Shown: piece by piece, positions 51,120-62,564 of the stretch | Numbering within the stretch: the stretch's first letter is position 1 | Layout of the letters: each line of letters opens with the position of its first letter | Assembly: GCF_000818015.1 (NCBI RefSeq) | Contig: NZ_CP007511.1 | Span: 1,288,001-1,352,000, forward strand | Length of the DNA: 64,000 nucleotides | Direction of reading: 5' to 3' | Source of the DNA: Stutzerimonas balearica DSM 6083 | GTDB taxonomy: Bacteria; Pseudomonadota; Gammaproteobacteria; Pseudomonadales; Pseudomonadaceae | The notes under the pieces: model-generated | Seen by the model: the letters and a program-made list of their open reading frames with translations, nothing else | What the model was told of the DNA's origin: nothing | Database searches by the model: none | Program-made: the position numbers and the translations under genes

Positions 51120-51677
51120 ATGACCGTGCAGCCGAACCAGATCATCGTGGTGCCAAGAATTTCCAGCGTGCCGGGGCGCGAGGCGCGGGCGCGCAGGCTG
51201 CTGCGCTGGCTGGTCGAGCGGCGTATCGTCGAGGCCTTGCCGACCACCTGCGGGCCTGGAGCGCGGACGATGGCCTATGCAATCGGCGATGGCGCTCGGC
51301 AGGTCGTCGAGCATCCCGAGCGGCTGCCGTTCGGCCTGGCGATCAATGGCCTGGAGATCGTCACCGAGCGTTGCATCTATACGCCGACCTGCGATTTTGC
51401 CGAAGAGGCCGGTTGCCCCCAGTGCCGGCGGGAGATTGGCACAGTGTTGTTTGACAGCCTGGAAGTGTGGATGCCCGGCGAAACAGACAACTTCACTTGC
51501 CCGGAATGCGGCTTCGAGGACGATATCAACGGCTTCCTGTTCATTCCGGCCTGCGCCTTTTCCGATCTGGCGTTCGTCTTCAACGGCTGGGCCGACGTTG
51601 GCTTCGTACCGGCATTTGTCGAGGCGTTCGCCGAGCGGCTGGGCTTCCCGTGCGCACAGGTGCGAGTCGACGGCTGA
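51120..51677 (+). CDS. conserved putative zinc-binding protein upstream of guaB
   Basis: 185 residues from the ATG at 51120; GTG 51126 is better spaced (5 bases) from AGGGGA and would give 183. Begins with [20 protein letters not shown] and has one domain with two cysteine pairs: [12 protein letters not shown], then [17 protein letters not shown], a likely zinc-binding knuckle. The end ([20 protein letters not shown]) is hydrophobic but not membrane-like. Homologues occur in pseudomonads, sometimes labelled as sugar-transporter ATPase without basis: there is no Walker motif here. Function unknown. It is divergent from xseA and about 94 bases before guaB. Confidence 0.75.
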   Translation: MTVQPNQIIVVPRISSVPGREARARRLLRWLVERRIVEALPTTCGPGARTMAYAIGDGARQVVEHPERLPFGLAINGLEIVTERCIYTPTCDFAEEAGCPQCRREIGTVLFDSLEVWMPGETDNFTCPECGFEDDINGFLFIPACAFSDLAFVFNGWADVGFVPAFVEAFAERLGFPCAQVRVDG

Positions 51678-53240
<1,563 letters not shown>

Positions 53241-53294
53241 AAAAACGGTATGCCCGTCGCGCGACGCGGCAGATCGGTTTCTGGAATGTGAACA

Positions 53295-53318
53295 ACGGGG
53301 CTGTTCGATCAGCCCCGT
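53295..53318 (+). terminator. hairpin between guaB and guaA
   Basis: ACGGGGCTG and CAGCCCCGT make a perfect 9-bp stem with a 6-base loop, followed by GTCATTTG rather than a full U-tract. It could be a partial terminator or an RNA-stability element inside the gua operon. Confidence 0.5.
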
Positions 53319-53349
53319 GTCATTTGCGAACACCACGAGAGATGCCCCC

Positions 53350-54930
53350 ATGGCTCATCCTGACATCCACGCCCACCGCATCCTGATCCTCGACTTCGGT
53401 TCCCAGTACACCCAGCTGATCGCCCGTCGCGTGCGCGAGATCGGCGTGTATTGCGAACTTCATCCCTGGGACATGAGCGACGAGGACATCCGTGCCTTCG
53501 CCCCGCGCGGCATCATCCTCGCCGGTGGGCCCGAGTCCGTGCATGAGCAGGGCAGCCCGCGCGCACCGCAGGCGGTGTTCGACCTCGGCGTGCCGCTGTT
53601 CGGCATCTGCTACGGCATGCAGACGATGTCCGAGCAGCTCGGCGGCAAGGTACAGGGCTCGGATGTTCGCGAGTTCGGCTATGCGCGCGTCGATCTGGTC
53701 GGCAAGTCGCGGCTGTTCGATGGCATCGAGGATCACATGGACGACGACGGCGTGTTCGGCCTCGACGTCTGGATGAGCCACGGCGACAAGGTCACCGACA
53801 TCCCGCAGGGTTTCCACATCCTGGCCAGCACGCCGAGCTGCCCGATCGCCGCGATGGGCGACGACACCCGCGGCTACTACGGCGTGCAGTTCCACCCCGA
53901 AGTGACCCACACCAAGCAGGGCGGGCGCATCCTGTCGCGCTTCATTCTCGAGATCTGCGGTTGTGAAGCGCTGTGGACGCCGTCCAACATCGTCGAGGAC
54001 GCTATTGCTCAGGTGCGTGCCCAGGTGGGCGACGCCAACGTACTGCTCGGCCTGTCCGGCGGCGTGGATTCCTCGGTGGTCGCGGCGCTGCTGCACCGCG
54101 CCATCGGCGACCAGCTGACCTGCGTATTCGTCGACAACGGTCTGCTGCGCCTGCACGAAGGCGACCAGGTGATGGCCATGTTCGCCGAGAACATGGGCGT
54201 CAAGGTCATCCGGGCTGACGCCGAGGCGCAGTTCCTGGCCAACCTCGAAGGCGAGGCGGACCCGGAGAAGAAGCGCAAGATCATCGGTCGCACCTTCATC
54301 GACGTGTTCGATGCCGAGGCCAGCAAGCTGCCGAACATTCAGTTCCTCGCCCAGGGCACCATCTACCCGGACGTGATCGAGTCGGCCGGTGCCAAGAGCG
54401 GCAAGGCTCACGTGATCAAGTCGCACCACAATGTCGGCGGCCTGCCCGAGGAAATGAACCTCAAGCTGGTCGAGCCGCTGCGCGAATTGTTCAAGGACGA
54501 GGTACGCAAGATCGGCCTCGAACTCGGCCTGCCCTACGACATGGTCTACCGCCATCCCTTCCCGGGCCCGGGCCTGGGTGTGCGCATCCTCGGCGAGGTG
54601 AAGAAGGAATACGCCGACCTGCTGCGTCGCGCCGACGACATCTTCATCAGCGAGCTGCGCAAGGCTGACTGGTACCACAAGGTCAGCCAGGCCTTCGTGG
54701 TGTTCCAGCCGGTCAAGTCGGTAGGGGTGGTCGGTGATGGTCGCCGTTACGCCTGGGTCGTGGCCCTGCGCGCAGTGGAAACCATCGACTTCATGACGGC
54801 ACGCTGGGCGCACCTGCCCTACGAGCTGCTGGAAAAGGTCTCCAACCGCATCATCAACGAAATCGAAGGCATCTCGCGCGTCACCTACGACGTCTCGAGC
54901 AAGCCGCCGGCGACCATCGAGTGGGAGTGA
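53350..54930 (+). CDS. guaA: GMP synthase (glutamine-hydrolysing)
   Basis: 526 residues from the ATG at 53350. The N-terminal class I glutamine amidotransferase domain has the nucleophile C87 in FGICYGMQ and the catalytic His-Glu in [10 protein letters not shown]. The ATP-pyrophosphatase domain has the P-loop [16 protein letters not shown], and the C-terminal dimerisation domain ends [15 protein letters not shown]. Converts XMP to GMP. Separated from guaB by 109 bases that contain a hairpin; followed by another. Confidence 0.98.
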   Translation: MAHPDIHAHRILILDFGSQYTQLIARRVREIGVYCELHPWDMSDEDIRAFAPRGIILAGGPESVHEQGSPRAPQAVFDLGVPLFGICYGMQTMSEQLGGKVQGSDVREFGYARVDLVGKSRLFDGIEDHMDDDGVFGLDVWMSHGDKVTDIPQGFHILASTPSCPIAAMGDDTRGYYGVQFHPEVTHTKQGGRILSRFILEICGCEALWTPSNIVEDAIAQVRAQVGDANVLLGLSGGVDSSVVAALLHRAIGDQLTCVFVDNGLLRLHEGDQVMAMFAENMGVKVIRADAEAQFLANLEGEADPEKKRKIIGRTFIDVFDAEASKLPNIQFLAQGTIYPDVIESAGAKSGKAHVIKSHHNVGGLPEEMNLKLVEPLRELFKDEVRKIGLELGLPYDMVYRHPFPGPGLGVRILGEVKKEYADLLRRADDIFISELRKADWYHKVSQAFVVFQPVKSVGVVGDGRRYAWVVALRAVETIDFMTARWAHLPYELLEKVSNRIINEIEGISRVTYDVSSKPPATIEWE

Positions 54931-54936
54931 TCTGAC

Positions 54937-54966
54937 GCATCAGGGCAGCCAAGGCTGCCCTGATGC
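54937..54966 (+). terminator. hairpin after guaA
   Basis: GCATCAGGGCAGCC pairs with GGCTGCCCTGATGC around an AA centre (12-14 bp). A U-tract is lacking, but the size and place fit the end of the guaBA unit. Confidence 0.6.
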
Positions 54967-54998
54967 TATCGGGGTCGTAGTACCAAGGGGGAGGTTCA

Positions 54999-56369
54999 AT
55001 GGCTTTCACACGCAGGCAGGTCCTCGGCGGCCTGGCCGGTCTCGGCGTGCTTGGTCTCGGCGTTGGCGGTGCACGCTATTGGCTGGGCCGCCCTGCGGCT
55101 GGTGCCACGCATGACTACGAGCTGATCGCCGCGCCGGTCGACGTCGAGCTGGTGCCCGGGCGCGTCACGCCGGCGTGGGGCTATGGTGGGCAGGCGCCTG
55201 GTCTCGAGCTGCGTGGACGCCAGGGTGACTGGCTGCGGGTGCGCTTCACCAATCTCTTGCCGGAGCCGACCACCATTCACTGGCACGGTATCCGCCTGCC
55301 GCTGGAGATGGACGGCGTACCCTACGTCTCGCAGCTGCCGGTGCTGCCGGGAGAGTCGTTCGAGTATCGTTTTCAGCTTCACGACGCCGGTAGCTTCTGG
55401 TACCACCCGCACACGTCCAGCGGCGAGCAGCTGGGCCGCGGCCTGGTCGGCCCGCTGATCGTCGAGGAGCGCGAACCCAGCGGCTTCGCCCATGAGCGGA
55501 CCCTGAGCCTGAAGAGCTGGCACGTCGACCAGCAGGGGGCCTTCACCGATTTCAGCGTGCCGCGCGAGGCGGCGCGGGGCGGCACCCCGGGCGTGCTCTC
55601 GACGGTCAATGGCGAGCACCTGCCGACGCTGGATCTGCCAGCCGGACAGATCGTGCGGCTACGCATCCTCAACCTCGACAATACGCTGACCTATCGGCTC
55701 AACCTCTCCGCTGGCGAGGCGCGGATCTACGCGCTCGACGGCAACCCGGTGGCTCCTCGTCCACTCGGCAAGGAATACTGGCTGGGGCCGGGCATGCGTC
55801 TCGAGCTGGGGCTGAAGGTGCCCGAGGCGGGCACCGAGCTGTCGCTGCGCAACGGGCCTTTGCGCCTTGCCGCATTGCGTGCCGTGGCCAGCGAGCAGTC
55901 GCCCGGAGGCTGGCCGGCTGCACTGCCGGCAAACCCGATCGCCGAACCGGACCTGGATCGCGCCGAGACGCTGCGTTTCAACTTCGAATGGGCCGGTGCG
56001 CTTTCCACCGACCTGCAGCAGGGTGGGGCGTTCAAGTTCTGGCAGATCAACGGCCAGGCCTGGGACATCAACGACAAGAGCTGTGCCGAGCGACCGATCG
56101 CGACGCTGCGCCACGGCGGGCACTATATCTTCGAGCTGCGCAATCTCAGCCAGTACCAGCATCCGATCCATCTGCATGGCATGACCTTCAAGGTGATTTC
56201 CTCCAACCGCCGACGTATCGAGCCCTGGTACACCGACACCTATCTGCTGGGCAAGAACGAGACCGCGCGGATCGCATTGGTGGCGGATAACCCCGGCGTG
56301 TGGATGTTCCATTGCCATGTGGTCGATCACATGGAAACCGGCCTGATGGCCGCCATCGAAGTGGCCTAG
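54999..56369 (+). CDS. Tat-exported multicopper oxidase
   Basis: 456 residues. A twin-arginine signal (FTRRQVLGGLAGLGVLGLG) sends the folded protein to the periplasm. All copper clusters are present: H94-W-H96 (HWHG), H136-P-H138 (FWYHPHTSSG), H388-P-I-H391-L-H393 and H438-C439-H440...H444. C439, H388 and H444 hold the type 1 copper. The axial position (C439+10) is Leu449, where CueO has Met. No methionine-rich insert of the CueO kind is seen. It could oxidise Cu(I), other metals or phenols. It lies between guaA and tadA with a GGGGGAGG ribosome site and may be linked in function to OprC. Confidence 0.9.
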   Translation: MAFTRRQVLGGLAGLGVLGLGVGGARYWLGRPAAGATHDYELIAAPVDVELVPGRVTPAWGYGGQAPGLELRGRQGDWLRVRFTNLLPEPTTIHWHGIRLPLEMDGVPYVSQLPVLPGESFEYRFQLHDAGSFWYHPHTSSGEQLGRGLVGPLIVEEREPSGFAHERTLSLKSWHVDQQGAFTDFSVPREAARGGTPGVLSTVNGEHLPTLDLPAGQIVRLRILNLDNTLTYRLNLSAGEARIYALDGNPVAPRPLGKEYWLGPGMRLELGLKVPEAGTELSLRNGPLRLAALRAVASEQSPGGWPAALPANPIAEPDLDRAETLRFNFEWAGALSTDLQQGGAFKFWQINGQAWDINDKSCAERPIATLRHGGHYIFELRNLSQYQHPIHLHGMTFKVISSNRRRIEPWYTDTYLLGKNETARIALVADNPGVWMFHCHVVDHMETGLMAAIEVA

Positions 56370-56386
56370 CACGGCGGGACCGGCGG

Positions 56387-56878
56387 ATGAAACGAGTGCA
56401 GATCATCGACCGCAGCGGCGACGAGGGCTTCATGCGCGAGGCCCTTGCGCTGGCCGAGCAGGGCGCCGCGCTGGGCGAGGTGCCGGTGGGCGCCGTGCTG
56501 GTGCTGGACGGCCAGGTCGTCGGGCGCGGTTTCAACTGCCCGATCTCGCGACACGATCCGAGCGCGCATGCCGAGATGGTCGCCATCCGCGATGCTGCGC
56601 TGCGTCTGCAAAACTATCGCCTGCCCGGCAGCACGCTGTACGTCACCCTGGAGCCGTGCAGCATGTGCGCCGGGCTGATCGTGCATTCGCGCATCCAGCG
56701 TGTGGTCTACGGCACGACCGAGCCAAAGGCCGGCGTGGCAGTCAGTCGCGGGCAGTTCTTCGACCAGGCGTTTCTCAATCATCGGGTACTGGTCGAAGGC
56801 GGGCTGCTGGCCGAACAGTGCAGCGAAATGCTCAGCCAGTTCTTTCGCCAGCGCAGGCAGAACGGCCGGGACGCCTGA
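56387..56878 (+). CDS. tadA: tRNA-specific adenosine deaminase TadA
   Basis: 163 residues from the ATG at 56387, 17 bases after the oxidase stop; a longer frame inside that gene is ignored. Zinc ligand H61 and proton-shuttle E63 are in SAHAEMVAIRDA; C91 and C94 are in LEPCSMCAGLIVH. It deaminates A34 of tRNA-Arg(ACG) to inosine and is essential. The C-terminal helix LLAEQCSEMLSQFFRQRRQ is usual. It is convergent with the ABC ATPase gene, only 3 bases apart. Confidence 0.95.
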   Translation: MKRVQIIDRSGDEGFMREALALAEQGAALGEVPVGAVLVLDGQVVGRGFNCPISRHDPSAHAEMVAIRDAALRLQNYRLPGSTLYVTLEPCSMCAGLIVHSRIQRVVYGTTEPKAGVAVSRGQFFDQAFLNHRVLVEGGLLAEQCSEMLSQFFRQRRQNGRDA

Positions 56879-56881
56879 GCG

Positions 56882-57987
56882 TCAGCGGCTGCTGTAACGG
56901 CGAACGCCGGCCTCGGGCAAGGTCTGGTGGGCAGCAACACTGCCCTGGGCCGGGAACACCACCAGGTGGTCGGCCGCAATGGCGATGCCGACTTCCTGGC
57001 CTGGCAGATAGTCGGTATGGCTGGCGAAGATGCCTTCGAGCTGGTTGCCGGTTGGCAGTTGCAGGCGATACAGGGTCGATGCGCCGAGGAACGTCTTGCC
57101 GACGATCAGCGCACGCAGCGGGCTGTCCGGCCGGTAGACGATATCGTCCGGACGCAGCAGTACATCTACCGAACTCCCGGCCGGCCAGTTGTAGGCGCGG
57201 TTGCCGCGGATCACGCCAAGCTCGGTCTGCACTGTTTCCGGGTCGAGCAGCTGGCCGCGGATGAAGTAGCCCTGGCCGATGAAGCTCGCGACGAAGGGGG
57301 TCAGCGGTTCGTGATAGAGGTTGAACGGCGTGTCCCATTGCTCGAGGCGGCCGTCCTTGAACACGCCGACCTGATCGCTGACGGCGAAGGCTTCCTCCTG
57401 ATCATGGGTCACCAGAATCGCGCTGGTGCCGCGCGCCTTGAGAATCTCCCGGACCTCCAGGCTCAGCCGGCGGCGCAGTTCGACGTCCAGATTGGAGAAC
57501 GGCTCGTCGAGCAGCAGCAGCTCGGGTTCGGGGGCTAGTGCGCGCGCCAGTGCGACTCGCTGTTGCTGGCCGCCGGAGAGTTCGTGTGGGTAGCGTCGCG
57601 CCAGTGGGGCGAGATGCACCAGTTCCAGCAGTTCGCTGACGATACGTTGGCAGTCCGCATGCTTGCGAATGCCAAAGGCGACGTTGTCGAAGACGGTCAG
57701 ATGCGGGAACAGCGCATAGTCCTGAAAGACCATGCCGATGCGGCGCTTCTCCGGGGCGAGGGTGTGGCCAGGGCGCGAGATGACTTGCCCGGCCAGCTCG
57801 ATCTCGCCCTGCTGGACAGCCTCAAAGCCGGCGATGGCTCGCAAGGTGGTGGTCTTGCCGCAGCCGGATGGGCCGAGCAGGCAGCCGATGTCGCCGCGGT
57901 TCAGGTGCAGGTTGAGGTCGCTGACGACGCGCTGCTGCCCGCCGTAGCCACAGGCCAGGTCGCGCAGCAACAGCAGGGGGGCGTGGC

Positions 57988-57991
<4 letters not shown>
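56882..57991 (-). CDS. ABC transporter ATP-binding protein (FbpC/PotA type), orphan
   Basis: 369 residues from the ATG at 57991, which overlaps the argF stop. Walker [10 protein letters not shown] at 40-48, Q-loop in [15 protein letters not shown], signature [15 protein letters not shown], Walker [13 protein letters not shown] and the H-loop [11 protein letters not shown] are complete. The C-terminal part (about 240-369) is a TOBE-type regulatory domain ([31 protein letters not shown]). Closest in form to Fe3+, sulfate or polyamine importers. No permease or binding protein is nearby, so the partner must be elsewhere. The argF-ATPase pair also occurs in P. aeruginosa. Confidence 0.92.
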
Positions 57992-58905
<914 letters not shown>

Positions 58906-59146
58906 ATCAACTACCTTTCATTGCCGCAGTTTGCGGTCCGAAGGCTTTTCCGGGGAAAACAGAGGGACCGACCACTGGGGGTCGTGATGACCTGGCGAAA
59001 CGGGAAAGGCGAGATCTTATCCACAAAAGCTGCAGGGGCGCAAACGCCGGTTTACGGCGCCTGCGCGCGTCTGACAGGCGCAACGCTGCGCCTCGTTCGA
59101 TCGACAAAACCGACTTCGCCACTCGGCTTTGACCCGGCTTATGCTC

Positions 59147-59152
59147 TACAAT
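59147..59152 (+). promoter_or_regulatory. probable -10 element of grxD
   Basis: TACAAT preceded by TATGCTC, about 30 bases before the ATG. A TTGACC at 59129-59134 is only 12 bases away, too short for a normal spacer, and TCGGCT at 59123 is a weak -35. Confidence 0.4.
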
Positions 59153-59182
59153 GCGCGGCAACCGTGTTAGCCGAGGTACCTC

Positions 59183-59509
59183 ATGGACATCATCGAAACC
59201 ATCAAAGAACAGATCGCCAACAACTCCATCCTGCTCTACATGAAGGGCTCGCCGAATGCGCCGCAGTGCGGTTTCTCTGCGCGTGCCAGCCAGGCGGTGA
59301 TGGGCTGCGGCGAGAAGTTTGCCTACGTGGATATCCTGCAGAACCCGGAAATCCGCGCGAACCTGCCCAAGTACGCCAACTGGCCGACCTTCCCGCAGCT
59401 GTGGGTGAACGGTGAGCTGGTCGGTGGTAGCGACATCATCCTCGAGATGTTCGAGAAGGGTGAGCTGCAGACGCTGATCAAGTCCGCCGCCGGCAAGGCC
59501 GACGCCTGA
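59183..59509 (+). CDS. grxD: monothiol glutaredoxin GrxD (Grx4)
   Basis: 108 residues. The CGFS active site starts at C29 (PNAPQCGFSARAS), with the downstream WPTFPQLWVNGELVGGSDII glutathione-binding region. CGFS glutaredoxins carry [2Fe-2S] clusters with BolA-type partners and take part in iron homeostasis rather than disulfide reduction. It is convergent with bacterioferritin, another iron-related gene, and shares a terminator with it. Confidence 0.96.
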   Translation: MDIIETIKEQIANNSILLYMKGSPNAPQCGFSARASQAVMGCGEKFAYVDILQNPEIRANLPKYANWPTFPQLWVNGELVGGSDIILEMFEKGELQTLIKSAAGKADA

Positions 59510-59554
59510 GCCTCGACCGGCCCGAGGCACCATCCATCTGGTGCCCCGGCCAAT

Positions 59555-59590
59555 AAAAAACGCCATGCCCTTGCGGACATGGCGTTTTTT
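59555..59590. terminator. bidirectional terminator between grxD and bfr
   Basis: AAAAAACGCCATG and CATGGCGTTTTTT form a 13-bp stem with a 10-base loop; T-runs exist on both strands. A second hairpin (GGCACC/GGTGCC, 59525-59545) lies just before it. Confidence 0.9.
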
Positions 59591-59610
59591 TATTGCGGTG
59601 GCTGGCGGTC

Positions 59611-60081
59611 TCAGTCGTCCATCTGCGATTGCAGATAATTCTCCAGCCCAACCTTGTCGATGAGCCCGAGCTGGGTTTCCAGCCAGTCGATGTGCTCTTC
59701 CTCGGATTCGAGAATGTCTTCGAGCAGCTCGCGGCTGCCGTAGTCGCCGACACTCTCACAGTAGGCGATGGCAACCTTGAGGTCGGCGATGCCGCTCTGC
59801 TCGAGCTTGAGGTCGCATTCGAGCATCTCGCGGGTGTTCTCGCCGATCAGCAGCTTGCCCAGATCCTGGAGATTGGGCAGCCCCTCGAGGAAGAGGATGC
59901 GTTTGATCAGCTTGTCGGCATGCTTCATCTCGTCGATGGATTCATCGTACTCGTGCTTGCCCAGGCGGCCGAGCCCCCAGTCCTCATACATGCGCGCATG
60001 CAGGAAATACTGGTTGATGGCGACCAGTTCGTTGCCAAGGATCTTGTTGAGGTGCTGAATGACCAGCTTGTCGCCTTTCAT
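59611..60081 (-). CDS. bfr: bacterioferritin (heme-binding)
   Basis: 156 residues. All ferroxidase ligands are present (E18, E51, H54, E94, E127, H130), as is the heme ligand M52, so this is a catalytic, heme-binding subunit of the 24-mer iron store (BfrB type of P. aeruginosa). It stores iron as ferric mineral and needs Bfd, encoded just upstream on the same strand, for release. A TTGACA at 60148-60143 (minus strand) with CAGACT 17 bases on is a possible promoter, so bfr is probably transcribed apart from bfd. Confidence 0.96.
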   Translation of the reverse strand: MKGDKLVIQHLNKILGNELVAINQYFLHARMYEDWGLGRLGKHEYDESIDEMKHADKLIKRILFLEGLPNLQDLGKLLIGENTREMLECDLKLEQSGIADLKVAIAYCESVGDYGSRELLEDILESEEEHIDWLETQLGLIDKVGLENYLQSQMDD

Positions 60082-60240
60082 GGTCGCAATCCCGTCGAAG
60101 TCAATGAGAGGTTTGCCGCAGTCTGGCCACGAAGCACAGGCCTGTCAAACCTAACTCCTTGAAAGCAAAGGCTAATAAGGGAAACGAGAACGCTTGCGTT
60201 CTGCGATTGAGCGCTAATGCGTTGATTGCAGGCAGAAAAA

Positions 60241-60260
60241 AGCCGGGCAATCGCCCGGCT
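60241..60260 (-). terminator. terminator of bfd
   Basis: AGCCGGGC and GCCCGGCT with a 4-base loop; the AAAAA at 60236-60240 gives a U-run on the minus strand. It lies 17 bases after the bfd stop and separates bfd from bfr. Confidence 0.85.
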
Positions 60261-60277
60261 CTTCGGTGATCCGCTGG

Positions 60278-60493
60278 TCAGGCGGGGTAGAACATCGGTG
60301 CGGACAGCGCCGGCTGTGCGTTCTGGACGTCCGCCAGGGTTTCGCGCACCACCTGTTTGGCCAGGCAGGCGCACTTGCCGCATTGGGTGCCCACGCCAGT
60401 GCTCTCACGCACCTCGCGGTAGCTGCAACAGCCTTCATAGATGGCCTCGCGAATCTGGCCGTCGGTGATGCCCTGGCAAAGACAGACGTACAT
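60278..60493 (-). CDS. bfd: bacterioferritin-associated ferredoxin Bfd
   Basis: 71 residues. The [2Fe-2S] ligands C4, C6, C38 and C41 (MYVCLC, TQCGKC) are present. It docks on bacterioferritin and passes electrons to the heme so that stored iron is reduced and released. In P. aeruginosa Bfd rises under iron starvation, which fits the Fur-like site in its promoter. The C-terminus after VVRETLADVQNA is less conserved. Confidence 0.96.
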   Translation of the reverse strand: MYVCLCQGITDGQIREAIYEGCCSYREVRESTGVGTQCGKCACLAKQVVRETLADVQNAQPALSAPMFYPA

Positions 60494-60525
60494 GCGAACT
60501 ACCCGTGGGTCGATTGATGAAGCGG

Positions 60526-60554
60526 ATGCTAAATAGAATGAGAATGATTGTCAA
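60526..60554 (-). promoter_or_regulatory. bfd promoter with Fur-box-like site
   Basis: On the minus strand a perfect -35 TTGACA (60554-60549) and -10 TAGCAT (60531-60526) are 17 bases apart. Most of the spacer (60534-60552, GACAATCATTCTCATTCTA) matches the 19-bp Fur consensus at 13 positions. Fur-Fe2+ bound here would block RNA polymerase, giving induction of bfd when iron is low. Confidence 0.8.
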
Positions 60555-60710
60555 AGGTCTTCATCGTTCGGGCCGCTCCGTCGGTCGGTTTGCCGGAGGC
60601 AGCAGTGCTGTCGTTATAGTGGCCACCGCGTCGAAACGTTAGAATCGGCAGCCCTTCCCTGATTGCTTCTTTCCGGCCGATTCCCCGGTCTGGAGGCGTG
60701 CGGTGCCGTC

Positions 60711-61844
60711 ATGCAGTTGAGCGTTCCCACCCTCATCGTCGTCGATCTCTACGTACTGTTGCTGGTTGCGCTGCTGATGTTGTTCGCCTGGCGCAGTGGG
60801 CGGCGCGAATCCACGCTGGGCTACCTGTGCCTCACGCTTTTCCTTGGTGTCGCATCGACGGCGCTCGGGGCGCTACGCAACCTCGGGATCGACTACGTGC
60901 CGATCGTCCTTGGCAATGTCCTGCTCGTGCTGGCGATGGCCTTCAACTGGACGGCCATGCGTGTGTTCGCTGGCCGCCGTCCGCAATGGCGGGGGATACT
61001 CGTCGGCCCCGCGGTGTGGGCCGCGATGTGTCTGTTGCCGGCGTTCTACGGCACGCTACGGTTGCGCATTGCGCTGCTTTCGGTGTTCACCATCATCTAT
61101 ATCGGTCTGGCGATGGTCGAGCTGTGGCGAAGCCGCCGGGCCATCCAGGTTTCGCTGCGCCCGGCGATGGCGCTCATGGCCGTGCATGTCGTGCTGTACG
61201 CATTGCGCATCCCCCTCGATAACGGCCAGCCGTTCGAGGGGACGCAGCATTTCAACTTCTTCGCCGTGGTGATCTTCGAGACCATGATGTACGCCGTCGG
61301 CATCGCGTTCGTCACGCTGGCCATGGTTCGTGAGCGTGCCGAACTCGAGTACCGGCAGGCGTCGCTGAGCGACCCGTTGACCGGCATCGGCAACCGGCGC
61401 GCCTTCATCGAGCATGGCGAGCGGCTACTGCATCGTTGCCGGGAAGCAGGCCAGATGGTGACCTTGCTGTTGTGCGACCTCGACCAGTTCAAGCGCCTCA
61501 ACGACACGCTGGGCCATAAGGCCGGCGACGATGCGTTGATCGGCTTCTGCCACGTCGCCAAGTTGCGGCTGCGTCGGCATGACGTGTTCGGGCGCATTGG
61601 TGGCGAAGAGTTCGCCTGCCTGCTTGCCGATGCCGGGACCGATGTCGCTCATGGCGTCGCCGAGCGTATCCGCGGCGAGTTCGCGGCGCTGCCTTTCAGT
61701 CGCGCCGGCATGCTCAGCGTGAGCATCGGCATCAGCGATACCGGGCGGTTCGGCTACGACCTCGATCGGCTGCTGTCCGAAGCGGATCGCGCGCTCTACC
61801 AGGCCAAGGCCGGCGGGCGCAACTGCATCCGGGTTGCCGCGTAG
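60711..61844 (+). CDS. membrane-bound GGDEF diguanylate cyclase
   Basis: 377 residues from the ATG at 60711; a GGAGG lies 14 bases upstream, rather far. Six or seven membrane segments fill residues 1-205 without a recognised sensor domain name. The GGDEF domain follows: SDPLTGIGNRRAFIEHGERL, LLCDLDQFKRLNDTLGHKAG, and the active-site GGEEF at 297-301. An RRHD inhibition site lies five residues before it, so product feedback by c-di-GMP is likely. It should make c-di-GMP from two GTP. It is divergent from bfd; the input signal is unknown. Confidence 0.9.
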   Translation: MQLSVPTLIVVDLYVLLLVALLMLFAWRSGRRESTLGYLCLTLFLGVASTALGALRNLGIDYVPIVLGNVLLVLAMAFNWTAMRVFAGRRPQWRGILVGPAVWAAMCLLPAFYGTLRLRIALLSVFTIIYIGLAMVELWRSRRAIQVSLRPAMALMAVHVVLYALRIPLDNGQPFEGTQHFNFFAVVIFETMMYAVGIAFVTLAMVRERAELEYRQASLSDPLTGIGNRRAFIEHGERLLHRCREAGQMVTLLLCDLDQFKRLNDTLGHKAGDDALIGFCHVAKLRLRRHDVFGRIGGEEFACLLADAGTDVAHGVAERIRGEFAALPFSRAGMLSVSIGISDTGRFGYDLDRLLSEADRALYQAKAGGRNCIRVAA

Positions 61845-61909
61845 CCTGGCGAGCCGGTGCCCCTGCGGTTTGCTAGACTGCGGCACCTTTTTTCGGCGGC
61901 GACCCCTTC

Positions 61910-62452
61910 ATGGCTCTGCAAGCGACCCCCTATAAAGTCGAACTCAACCTGACCGATCTCGATCGCGGCGTCTACGAGACCCTGCGCTTCACGGTCGCGC
62001 GTCATCCGTCGGAAACCGAAGAGCGCCTCGGCGTTCGCTTGATCGCCTATGCGCTGTGGTACGACGAGCAGCTGGGCTTCGGTCGCGGCCTGTCGGATGT
62101 CGATGAGCCGGCGCTGTGGCAGAAGAGCCTGGATGAACGGATCCTGCACTGGATCGAGGTCGGACAGCCGGATGCCGAGCGCATCACCTGGTGCTCGCGG
62201 CGTGCCGAGCGGGTTAGCGTGCTGGCTTACGGCAATCTGCGGGTATGGCAGACCAAGGTGGTCGATGCGGTCAAAGGGCCGAAGAATGTCAGCATCGCTG
62301 CGCTGGCTTCCGAGGCGCTGGAAACGCTGACCCGCGATCTGCCGCGCTCCATCCAGTGGAGCGTGATGATCAGTGACGGCGCACTGTTCGTCACCGACGA
62401 GCGCGGCCAGCACGAAGTGCCCATGCAGTGGCTGCTCGGCGAGCGCGGCTGA
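61910..62452 (+). CDS. yaeQ: YaeQ-family protein
   Basis: 180 residues, full length for the family: MALQATPYKVELNLTDLDRG, TLRFTVARHPSETEERLGVR, ALWYDEQLGFGRGLSDVDEP, and the C-terminal QHEVPMQWLLGERG. YaeQ folds resemble the PD-(D/E)XK nuclease superfamily; E59-type and K residues (WIEVGQPDAERI, AYGNLRVWQTKVV) could form such a site. E. coli YaeQ was once proposed to rescue RfaH mutants, a claim later withdrawn, so its function is open. It precedes recJ by about 110 bases, as in other pseudomonads. Confidence 0.92.
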   Translation: MALQATPYKVELNLTDLDRGVYETLRFTVARHPSETEERLGVRLIAYALWYDEQLGFGRGLSDVDEPALWQKSLDERILHWIEVGQPDAERITWCSRRAERVSVLAYGNLRVWQTKVVDAVKGPKNVSIAALASEALETLTRDLPRSIQWSVMISDGALFVTDERGQHEVPMQWLLGERG

Positions 62453-62564
62453 ACGATCTGTCGGCCGGCGCCAAACGACCCGGTCAGGGCTGACCGATTC
62501 GGGTATCCTCTGCGGCTTTTCTTGCCGGTGCGCTCGTGCCGGCTCGCTGCTCCGGAACCACACG

